A stretch of DNA of 64,000 nucleotides, from positions 62,001-126,000 of the forward strand of contig JAOAIT010000053.1 in the NCBI GenBank assembly GCA_026414565.1, in the 5' to 3' direction. A model generated the notes under the pieces. That model was not told the origin of the DNA, searched no databases, and saw only the letters and a list, made by a program, of their open reading frames with translations. This document shows, in pieces, positions 20,201 through 26,100 of this stretch (within the stretch, counting starts at the first letter, position 1; each line of letters opens with the position of its first letter). Source of the stretch: Verrucomicrobiia bacterium (GTDB lineage Bacteria; Verrucomicrobiota; Verrucomicrobiia; Limisphaerales; Fontisphaeraceae). A program made the position numbers and the translations under genes.

Positions 20201-23093
20201 GGATAGCGGCGTACTTGCGACCGTGGTGCCGCAAGGCTCCTTGGAGGGAAGCATCCGCGTATCGCCGGGCGGCACGCTACAACTCTCCGCCAATCTAACC
20301 ATTCAGCCGTTCACCAACGACGTTATTCGGGTGATTCCTTATGTCGGGCCGGTGTTTGATGCAGTGCTCAACAATGCCGGCCTGCATCTGACGGGGGGTG
20401 CCCAATTCCAATTCGGCACCAACTTCGCCGCCCCATTGCCGCTGCCGGCCATCACGCTTGATGCCAATGGGAATTTCTCGGTGAGCGTGGGAGATGCTCC
20501 GCCGCTGTCGCTTACCTGGCGCGGGTTTGGACTTGCGGATGTCCGTTTCACCCTGGAGCGCGCCGGCCAAACCTTGCGGGTGCCGGCATTCAGCGGGCAG
20601 ATCAATGTGCCGCATCTGGGGCGGCTGATTCGGATTAGCGGCAGTTTAACCAATAATGGCACTTTTCTGCTTTCCGGGTCCATGGGCGGCCCTGTGAGTT
20701 TAACGGCGGTCTCCCCCCCGCTGCCCGTTTCGGTCCTTGCCGACGCTTCATTAAATTTCAGTCACAATGGGTTGGTGGCGTCGGGCAACTTAAGTGGCGG
20801 CGTCCTGAACCATTTCCCCATCAGCGGCGCGGCCAGTGGCACACTGACCATTACTCCCGGTGGCGTGACCTTGGGCGGCACAGTGACGCTGCAACCGATT
20901 CAACTCGGCGCTTTCCGCATTGAAAGTGGCGGGGGTGGCGGGGCCATCCCCGCCTCCTGGAGCGTGAATGAACTGCGCTGCCCGTCCAATCTGAGGTTGC
21001 TGTTCAATGGCGCCACATTGTTCAACGGCAATTTGAACGATTTTGTCCTCCAATCCAACGGAACCTTCAATATCAGCGGCACGTTGCCCGCCATCACCTT
21101 AAATGGCTTTAGTATGAGCGGAGGCAATTATCAGGTGGAACGCACCGCGTCCACCATGAGCCTGACCCTCTCCAAGGCCTCGCTGAGCATTCCGGGCTTT
21201 ACCACCGCGTTCAATGTGTTGATGGAGGGCAACCTGGAGAGCGATGGCACCTTCAGTTTGATCAATGCCAATGCGATCAGCGGCTCCTACACGCCCAACA
21301 GCACCTTGTCCATCAACTTCAGCGCCGCCAGCGCTGTGCGGTTTGATCAGCAATCATTGCGGGTCACCGGCACTTTTAGCGGCGGCGCTCTGGGCACCAT
21401 CAACTCTGGCATCAGCCTCACCGGCGAGTTGTGGGTGCAGAGCAACGGTGTCATCACTCCCTCGGCCACCTTCACGCTGCCCGAACTGTTGCTCGCTGAC
21501 AAGACCAGCGGTTTCCACCTGGCCCCCCTGGCCGGCGGCAATTTCCAACTGGTAGTGGACGGTACTGGGGTGCGCTGGCCCGCCGGGGCGCGACTCTATT
21601 ATCGCAACACGGCACTGGGCCAGTTCGCTCTGCCGGAATTCACCATACCCCGCAGCGGCAATTTCTCCTTCACCACCCCCGCGGTGGAGATATCCCTGGA
21701 TTTCTTTACGCTGACTGGTTCGCTCACCCTCGCGCGCGCCAGTGGCGTGACGACTTTGTCCATCAACAGCGGTACCGCGCTGCAGTTGCCGGGGCTGGGC
21801 ACATCGGTGAATGTTTCCGGCACCGTGACCAACAACGGCACCTATCGCGTGGCCGCCCCAAAAACCGCCGCTTTGGCCCTGCCGTCCACGTTCCCCGTCG
21901 CGCAATTTAATGCTGGTTCCGCCGTCATCCTGCAACGCACTGGTGGTGTCACCCGATTGTGGGTGGAGGGCGATGTCAGCGGCGGTTGTTTGGGCGGCTC
22001 CGGCAGTGACGATCTGCGTCCGGTCAACGCCACCGCCACACTGGACATCACCAGCAGCGGGGTGCTGAGCCTCGGAGGCACGCTCTCCATCCAGCCGGTG
22101 AGCGTGGGGGTCTTTCAAATTGAAGGTCCTTCAGCAGGCGCCCATATTGCGTTGCTGTTCACCAACAACACGCTGCGGGCCACCGGGGCGCGGCTGCGGA
22201 TGACGGTGGCCAACATCTTGGACCGCACCCTCGATCTGCCGGCGTTTGCCATACCCGCCGACGGCCAATTCACCATCCCTTTATCTCCCGGCAATCTGGG
22301 CGTGCGCAATTTCCCCTTCACCAATGTTACTTGCCAGTTGGTCCGCCATGCTCCGGACGGCGGCGGGTTGAACGATATGAGCCTGGGCAATTTTGCCGGT
22401 AACCTTGGATTCGCCAACTTTGGCCAGCGCTTTACCGGCGGCACACTCTTTTCCTCCGGCGCCCCCGCGTTTGACTGGGAGGGCAGCCTGACCCTGGCGG
22501 GCTTTACGGCGGGGCGGGGTTACTTGCGCCTGCGCAGTTCCGGAATGAGCGCGGGGGGTGAGTTCAACTTAACGGCCGCGGGACGCACGTTCCACGCCGG
22601 CATGGCTTTTGCCGGCCATGTTTTTACCGACGCCACTTTTAGTCTGACGGGCCGGGGCACTCTCTCCATCAACAACCTCGAAGTGTTGGAGGCTGACTAC
22701 ACGCTGAATGCCAAGGGTATCAGCGGCTCGCCCACCCTGCGTTACGGCGATCTGAACAAGTTGAGCTGGACGCCGTCCAATTTCACCTTGATCTCCTCCA
22801 TGGGGGTGGCTTTTTCCCATAGTTTGAGCTGGAATGAGAATCTAAGCATTTTCGGCAGCGGCAACCTTGCCAGCTTAAGCATTTCCGCCACCCTGCTGAG
22901 CACCAGCGGCAGCGGTGATTTTGAAGTGCGCTTGGGGGGCAACATCACCGTGCTGGGCAATCAGCAGAGTTTTAATGAGAGCTTGAGTCCCAGCCTGGAA
23001 TTTCGCCGCAATTTCCCGCCGCCCGCGGGGCCGTGCGTGGACTTTGACCTGGCGCCGCTGCGCGCCAAGGACTGCAACGTCAATTGGCCGTAA
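8256..23093 (+). CDS. Giant (4945-residue) secreted or surface beta-repeat protein with TSP3-type calcium repeat
   Basis: I do not recognise the whole protein. Seen: a hydrophobic signal or anchor (WIIFVLFALLLGLAG, about residues 37-51); two calcium-type repeats of the DTDGDGLSDADE kind (residues 58-106); an Y-L-Q...RFYRV module (about 122-182) like the C-termini of the other secreted proteins here. From residue 350 beta-rich modules alternate with long Ala/Gln/Arg-rich segments that look helical (about 465-945 and 1100-1710). Two beta modules are clear homologues, GDIYVDRVAGSVRYHR (near 959) and GDVVVERVSGSVYYRR (near 1720). The last 1600 residues are beta-strand repeats with recurring NNGTFRLTG phrases and a 200-residue superrepeat. 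No catalytic motif was seen. Roles as adhesin, surface layer or long lipid-channel-like groove are all only guesses. An alternative start is the ATG at 8298. One uninterrupted reading frame of 14.8 kb argues strongly that it is real. Confidence 0.85.
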   Translation: MYGNAHRQHSNVIPMNARPEPGVESGRIRPIEVKYWIIFVLFALLLGLAGPPSHQNGPLDTDGDGLSDADEINLYGTNPNLADTDGDGAGDGDEIKASTNPLDPRSVFRLVAPPQRTPEGHWRLTWNTVSNQIYHLQRAWDDNPSATNWLTIASLTSTGATASFVDTVNQPRRFYRVMLNPVAQTNLIGSGTYQFLPLDANQQPMEGRQISIQPDGTIPPFELRLLGLVAGGTDHGFYLRFPQGGRLVSGLAQTLQFNTVVAAFGPDSAYQLAYPLAVTNGPLRSLPVGEVDVSVLVTLFGLPETNGLDVVLFQRFPLKILRGVFRDDGLHNAVVALEGLQLPLPGLNLAYPGFKLDMSPKTGLRLAVAGNFKLPVNAGYVPQVTVPASRPLWLDLKPSGDLRLGGRAEVAFPQGPKFMVDVALDDPHYHLSMSAGNLHAALLGSLADLLPAAPAGPASTDAATLNEARRRLGCFQQAIGQFSAATVGVAPPGVDTRPDAPDEAFATAGSVLRAWGFMGGCAQNLSGAGLSTALTHAAQQAAAQRDLKATVEQHGALMRLKAAQVAGGLQLDTAQQQELDAALAQAAAAVAARARAGDAVVSLDNMLMVMQGLVEMEQSRQAAGLAPNPQLQVAMQELLGRFALFHTARLGVSNGVFSPVSVPIQALNRFAAMEELRLWVSTLALAQSLGLDSQITAPVNEAMGQLGLRVWALLEAALAEAEARGDYAAFTDALEDALEFIALQQTGIFPDHPALAGLPTAATLNSFPARLETVLVADMSRPPLERSLGNLKRDMARLTAILRQLPAGFTYSPAPIQRAHERLDAKITASFNLLSLLSLDDLQVLLEAGIALEEYRARFNLTATVPWESTRLPELVARLGAKAAQSNAWHGLDKAMGTLLAESDRLAANNQLISRRVYLQQAAALAATARTVAVALWQQEKSRRQTNPLMYVADMLLPGDIYVDRVAGSVRYHRHDKYLEGAFSGQLRLPKYDLSLTVQNASLNTSGAFDLNLHGQVGIGAGANAFGTISILPRRPLHLALTEDRHLTLAGSGRVALRNGMAFEAFLTLDDPTYEFGLSASGLRFDLATNIMGYIPVIDRARLAQLGPEVRLALNRYQASLSAAAEGLSSLADPPEFAPMGTPPDYSESVFTVSTDPLNAAASGVLIVLVAPAALGYVAADATVTQIREATTPVVQALVRDLQKALVKAAQDCDRARAELAGAAANQRAEARRTLIRAARETGEALVRVAEAGEKARERQQAGALGTEGTNPAQTPEAQAARTAQRQALEAAAAEPVITVNPDTEIALLSGMVDYLATEQAVGGNPGEVDVAMRNYITNVRTKMFAEHGMDAQGVVTNAALFNQLTDEQLEKLLSGTSKFAQVGLMANDPTALNVMQQVARTTLVRRMMLNSDALKKARQARYTTPFSGGQDVDGLRQEAEWPILSKSATLLAEMQLLGVDDAPMPAGYDGTPGATTAVAEFPRLLQGLNDNTGKRAAYLTPESPQADRNYMLAVRQRNMEERLRQLRAAEQAALLKQAKTNANVPPGVLSAWQSSLNTAANRMFEDVRAWANASPVLQFPLKSALRLGRELAGLGRLLEETGEPAGAGLRGLARQQQGGAPHQLNANRAQLEAFRLEIFPKYTARVTALADAQKAWWILARVNEVLLDGVAGKAVNDLSLLEQAGYAASESTLGMGGEVLVALRENVRLLNRPLELRLPGDVVVERVSGSVYYRRDTGYLRGTFGGRLEFPDLQNAFFEISHASLDNQLNFSIAAATAGPLPFAGARVRASIQATGAVGRALSLTGTGTLTLTNGPDFNVAVGFNSETRTLSFDTSATELQWWRLTDKLVLFDAGFGFTVRPSAQYGQLRATGSAGFFARTALATNRPPHGTNFYLFAEHVTASADFQPGQIELTFSNGTLRLPEFFSAGLCPNVPAHAGPSVELNPQNPIRVTFLPEGAGGEPELRFTGELDFYNLGVRVPDLPGLAAELCSARMLFSSSELPWFTNLNGTVQIPLPRGQTSRVDILNGAWRLDGFPSGKIRLATDVTLLDLGGTVVKLLGAGSAICPEGNAFTAFPAAPGTLPRIRLDGAVEVTLPANVLTSVTGDVARATACGALDWDLRELPQLTLETVAFAGNFHLGGGNGLVLTNGSLTLRNLHRLFDDRANPSDPFSIEIGGTILVPNGPGFGLRDTKFVFNHANPQFPGQPQFIPGTMIYDQHQWELANLIPFQVRHAELTFRRGDLPLEALLHPTNIIVTISARLAIPPDGPVFQGEVNDLKVTYEPDGTPIFGLQSVRLSLDPGLALTPISDVKGDIFIGALDQNPPNPFFAGRVGGTYQTYKLTMLLAFTLTGPVGFCIDVNFGAAGVPLGQTGFLWTGANGGYHFLNEFGDPCEFTAYMDAETGRPKSAPAPHLPPVPAPKMNWSAFRNFLERARQQAELFAQSVPGGGNLVRTALVPGGTAPGVSGPVNEFNIPCPDDCPPPTVNILCMPHPNQEKFPGKIILKFTSIDEPTLNNVFGITQQRIQDLKNQGVSLASNLANGIRLKVAETLPSADPGIVGVDAARRLNQFREESLNLVEQSFREAFAAAINEQQGAELIYTVIRDVVEAGLPCPDVTFKVGGTFSYAGISAFANVTGEGTVGTTGSGGVGGKLNVLGVPMARAKLFVSATDARGLPNPSVCGDVNVSLGPLELGTLRAELRCDGCVSEMLAAFGNFVLGLSRATLDHLLHKVAPQYVGYAATALPALLNDQQKIALLGEMIQLPPELAPPGLKQMFINALGEGLDRLNPELRLCGQVQPKIFGIPLGYNLGGAAAYANKTNIIAVGSGSPAAMMAEVLGRTYVLILPAYALMFFSIFSNEEMMFSYSVSWPNASDMLLAGLEGRLRSPEAITRYLDESFDYVTENAVYSFSYALSPMGLKSFDAQARVIMPNLTAHPAYTGTWVRPENRQPPLPSRLELLLSALTNHLPGTTAGLIADPNWKGRPEDLFLAFPEGSPQRAQVTGRSFANDYFPHGGILGGAYLGVPRALYEAPPEELRTAMNPNAPPLDRLLSAITYVQQYILAMQPAGALGFYLPAPNPPSLTDTNGRPLSKRALLESINRFNFRGINPGPPYPVEEVFVTGYLEGKLLGVPIGRARLDVMPPDFDQGRPAYFRALAQVPPNQWLSEFTDGAILEFEMTQCPTINIERNFTLYLERLLNQLGTATNEAQLDATAQQFMQEIAANLPKIKLEATLTNFHFPAAWSTLLQADGSFSLGAYSPRYDPNYQPANQSPVAKARREGGLAFQGRARFKAGPVTLVDIANAEFSVLPKASSLPAVSAQLSAPVMPYELLTFRNVLIDFSTEPAPRFSAIGDLEVFNIGSFRCLPNSGPLLSGRLSVALSNSQPAISVLIHPARLALPSLTGDTLLLHGATRHDPFTFSTTGPWNATVELTNDLNLLNMVRLGAGGLLGTATLSGQGVSSASFSLQFGPSASLTLFPGREGLERQVMLQPGVQGSLQAQSDGTFLLTATLGGQGMVIGGISVPAGATLQASQNGVLFTWSAGGVNGSLGLSADGTPTFNGEAELPPLNLGIFRISGADGGNLRGAFNEQGFAVNSGAKLTLLAEWLQNQSLTLQSFTASNNGAVDIRITSPGQSLWLSGYPFELTGFHFQRNPTNGGDGVARLALEGTLRAGATFPGLPTLNFTGTVSSAGEVHMGTWAPSAVWFSFPTRNFSSALDFSAIQRVGRLRASFSLGSGAGLWALFSTNWFTGELNADGAFNFAATNAYTSLQGFGFTNIQFRFSRQGSAHIPQVRLEGDVLLPGFDGFRLGGNIQSDGGWVLFWTPPMPMFPVPYPAFSGNVSLVFNQNGMFAGGTLEVPPLPAVNVNGNITNNGGFRLTGTLGSFSLLGFAVNGGTLALDRPAGGQATVTLTGSQLTVPNLAGTHTVNGGFTNNGTFRLTGTVNNPSFAGLPVPGLSGASTLEFTHEQLSLRGNLRTDSGVLATVVPQGSLEGSIRVSPGGTLQLSANLTIQPFTNDVIRVIPYVGPVFDAVLNNAGLHLTGGAQFQFGTNFAAPLPLPAITLDANGNFSVSVGDAPPLSLTWRGFGLADVRFTLERAGQTLRVPAFSGQINVPHLGRLIRISGSLTNNGTFLLSGSMGGPVSLTAVSPPLPVSVLADASLNFSHNGLVASGNLSGGVLNHFPISGAASGTLTITPGGVTLGGTVTLQPIQLGAFRIESGGGGGAIPASWSVNELRCPSNLRLLFNGATLFNGNLNDFVLQSNGTFNISGTLPAITLNGFSMSGGNYQVERTASTMSLTLSKASLSIPGFTTAFNVLMEGNLESDGTFSLINANAISGSYTPNSTLSINFSAASAVRFDQQSLRVTGTFSGGALGTINSGISLTGELWVQSNGVITPSATFTLPELLLADKTSGFHLAPLAGGNFQLVVDGTGVRWPAGARLYYRNTALGQFALPEFTIPRSGNFSFTTPAVEISLDFFTLTGSLTLARASGVTTLSINSGTALQLPGLGTSVNVSGTVTNNGTYRVAAPKTAALALPSTFPVAQFNAGSAVILQRTGGVTRLWVEGDVSGGCLGGSGSDDLRPVNATATLDITSSGVLSLGGTLSIQPVSVGVFQIEGPSAGAHIALLFTNNTLRATGARLRMTVANILDRTLDLPAFAIPADGQFTIPLSPGNLGVRNFPFTNVTCQLVRHAPDGGGLNDMSLGNFAGNLGFANFGQRFTGGTLFSSGAPAFDWEGSLTLAGFTAGRGYLRLRSSGMSAGGEFNLTAAGRTFHAGMAFAGHVFTDATFSLTGRGTLSINNLEVLEADYTLNAKGISGSPTLRYGDLNKLSWTPSNFTLISSMGVAFSHSLSWNENLSIFGSGNLASLSISATLLSTSGSGDFEVRLGGNITVLGNQQSFNESLSPSLEFRRNFPPPAGPCVDFDLAPLRAKDCNVNWP
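20187..22150 (+). repeat. Four tandem superrepeats of about 200 residues in the giant protein
   Basis: Anchor Gly codons of the homologous phrases GNLRTDSG, GNLSGGVL, GTFSGGAL and GDVSGGCL sit at 20187, 20784, 21369 and 21969, that is 199, 195 and 200 residues apart (residues 3978, 4177, 4372, 4572). In copies 1, 2 and 4 the anchor is followed by a T/R-x-x-I/V-x-P/S-x-G turn, a T-L-x-I/L-Q-P strand and a G-x-F-x-I-E/I strand. Copy 3 is more diverged. A related but irregular copy with LGIFRISG lies near 18975. Confidence 0.7.
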
Positions 23094-23196
23094 TGGCTTT
23101 GAAAACCAGCAGGACCTATGAATTCCTTTCAACAATTATCTCACTACAACCTCGCGTTACAGTGTGGCAGGCGCGTGAACAGCGACTAATACTGCT

Positions 23197-26100
23197 ATGA
23201 AAAACACCCAAACCCTCCTGGCCGCCGCCGGGCTGTGCCTGGTGCTGGCCGGCCCGATCCTGGCTCAAACCACCACCTTCTCTTATCAGGGCAGGCTGGT
23301 GGAGAACGGCTTGCCCGCTAACGGCACCTATGACCTGAGATTCACGCTGTACGACGGTCCCACCAATGCCACACCCCTGGCGCCACCGGTGCAGGCCGCG
23401 CCGGTGCTGGTGAATGCCGGACTTTTCCAGGTGCTGCTGGACTTTGGGCCGGGCTTGTTCACCGGCCCGGAACGCTGGCTGGAGATTGCCGTGCGCCCGC
23501 AGGGCAGCGCCGGCCCTTACACCACGTTGACACCGCGCCAGTGGATCACGCCCGTGCCATACGCCATGCACGCGCACACCGCCTCCAACCTGCTTGGCCG
23601 CGTGAGCGACGCCCAATTATCCACCAATATTGCCCGCCTGAACACCGCCGCCTCCTTTACCGGCAGCCTGACGTTCAATCCCTCCGCCGGCCCGCCCTTT
23701 GCGGTGGGCAACACCAGCCGGATTACCAACCTGAATGCCGATTTATTGGATGGTTTGGACAGTTCGGCCTTTGCCCGGCAGAGTCATCAACATTCCGCGG
23801 CGGACATTACCAGCGGTGTGCTCGTGGACGCCCGGCTTTCCGGCAACGTCCCGTTGTTGAATCGGGAGCAAACTTTTAGCGCCAGCAACAGTTTTCAAGG
23901 AGTGCTGATCGCCACCAATCTGACCAACCAGCTCGCGGGCACCTTCACCGGCAGCGGCGCGGGCCTGAGCAACCTGCCGGCGGCGCGGCTGACGGGTTTG
24001 CTGCCCGAGGCGGTGGTCCCCGCCAGCGTGGCGCGCTTAAGCTCCAATCAAACCTTCACCGGCGCGCTGACCTTTGAGCCGCCCACCGGTGCGCCCTTTG
24101 CGGTGACCCGCACCAACTTGGTGGCCAACCTGAATGCCGATTTGTTGGACGGCTTGAATTCGACGGCCTTCTGGCGCGTGGGTGGGAATACCAACGCCGG
24201 AAACCCAGCCCAATTGGGCACCTTGGACAACACGGCGTTGGAATTGCGGGTGAACAACAGCGCGGCTTTGCGGCTGGTGCCCAATAACACTGGTCCTTCG
24301 ATGATACTCAATCCCGGCGGGAATACGATTAATCCTGATGTTCCCGGCGCCACTATTGCCGGAGGCAGTTTTAACGTGATCACCAATAACTATGCCTTCA
24401 TCGGGGCAGGTTCCCTGAACCAGGCGGGAGGCATTGTTTCCGCCATCGCCGGCGGATACAACAACCAGGCCTCCGGTTTTGCGGCTGCTATCCCGGGAGG
24501 TGCCGGCAACGTGGCCGCGGGCGCGAATAGTTTAGCCGCCGGCTCAGGCGCGCAGGCGCTGCACTCAGGCGCCCTGGTGTGGGCGGACACCAGCAGTGGC
24601 ATGGCTTTCACTTCCTCTGCGCCCAACCAGGTGCTTTTTCGTGCCGCAGGCGGCGTGGGCATTGGCACCAACGCTCCACAAACCGCACTGCATGTGGCGG
24701 GCACCGTGCAAGCCGATGTCCTGAAACTGCCTTCCGGCGCAACGGTTGGCGCGGTGCTGGTTTCTGATGCCAGCGGGGTGGGCGGTTGGCAGCCCCCCGC
24801 CGTGCGCGCCCAAACTAATGTAACCAGCCCCAATCTCCTCGGTGGCCATGCGGCCAACTTTGTGGCTAATGGCGTGGTGGGGGCCACCATTGGGGGTGGG
24901 GGGAATGCCGTGAGCAGCAACCAGGTTACAGCCTCCTACGGGACGATTGGGGGTGGGCGGGGCAATGCAGTCAGCGGTGCCGAGGGCGCAGTAGCCGGCG
25001 GCTTCAGCAACGTGGCCTCCGGGGCCTGGGCTGCTCTTGGCGGCGGCTCGTTGAACACCGCAGCCGGGGTGTATGCCACTGTAAGCGGCGGAGAAACCAA
25101 CCGCGCCACCGCCAGTCACGCCACCGTGAGTGGTGGCCGGGCCAACCGCGCCTCCGAAGTGGGGGCAACGGTGGGCGGCGGCCAATTTAATCAAGCCAGC
25201 GGACTGTCTGCCACCGTGGCCGGTGGCACCAATAACCAGGCCATTAGTACCGGCAGCACGGCGGGGGGAGGGGGTGGCAACCAGGCCTCGGGCATTTACG
25301 GCACTGTGGGCGGTGGTCTGGCCAACTGGGCCAACGGCAGCTACGCCAGTGTGGCCGGCGGCCTGAGCAATCGCGCCATAAACGCTTACGCCACGATCCC
25401 GGGCGGCTGGAATAACTCCGCCGAGGGCCTGGCCAGTTTTGCCGCGGGCGCGCGGGCGCAGGCGCTGCATACCACGGCCTTTGTGTGGGCGGACAACTCC
25501 ACGCCCACACCTTTTGCCAGCACCGCTGATCATCAGTTTTTGATTCGCGCTTCCGGTGGCGTCGGTGTTGGGGCGGCACCCGTAGATGCCATGTTGGATG
25601 TGGAGGGGAATGTGAGGATCAATGACGCCGAATTGTTCTTGCGAGGCGGCAGCGACCGCAATCATGGCTTGGCCTGGTATGGCTCCGGCAAGCCTTTTGC
25701 GGGCGTGCAACCCGATGGCCCGGTGGCCTACGGCTGGTCGGGTGGGGCCTTGGGCACCCGGAGCGGCGGCGATAAAATCGCACTGGCTTGGAACAGCGCC
25801 CAACAAGTGGGTATTGGAACCAGCTCACCCGGCAATCCGTTGACGGTGGAAGGAGCGGGCACGACGTTGGGAGGAGTTGCGGGTTTCAATGAAGTGGTGG
25901 CCCGCTTCAAGCGCACCGGCAGCGGTCATACTGCCATTGCTGTGGATGCGCTGGCCGGGCAGGACGCGGTGCTGTACTTTGCGGAAAACGGCGAGGCCAG
26001 GTGGAACTTGCGACATGACCGCGACCCCGACGGCGCCTTTCAATTGCGTGCGCCGGATGGCTCGGTCCCTATCAATGTGCAAACCAATGGCCGCGTGGGT

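Noticed and set aside
24943-25437. Regular 45-bp repeats considered as a CRISPR-like array
   Set aside because: The repeats are in frame, code for GGG-x-x-N-x-A units and have no spacers.
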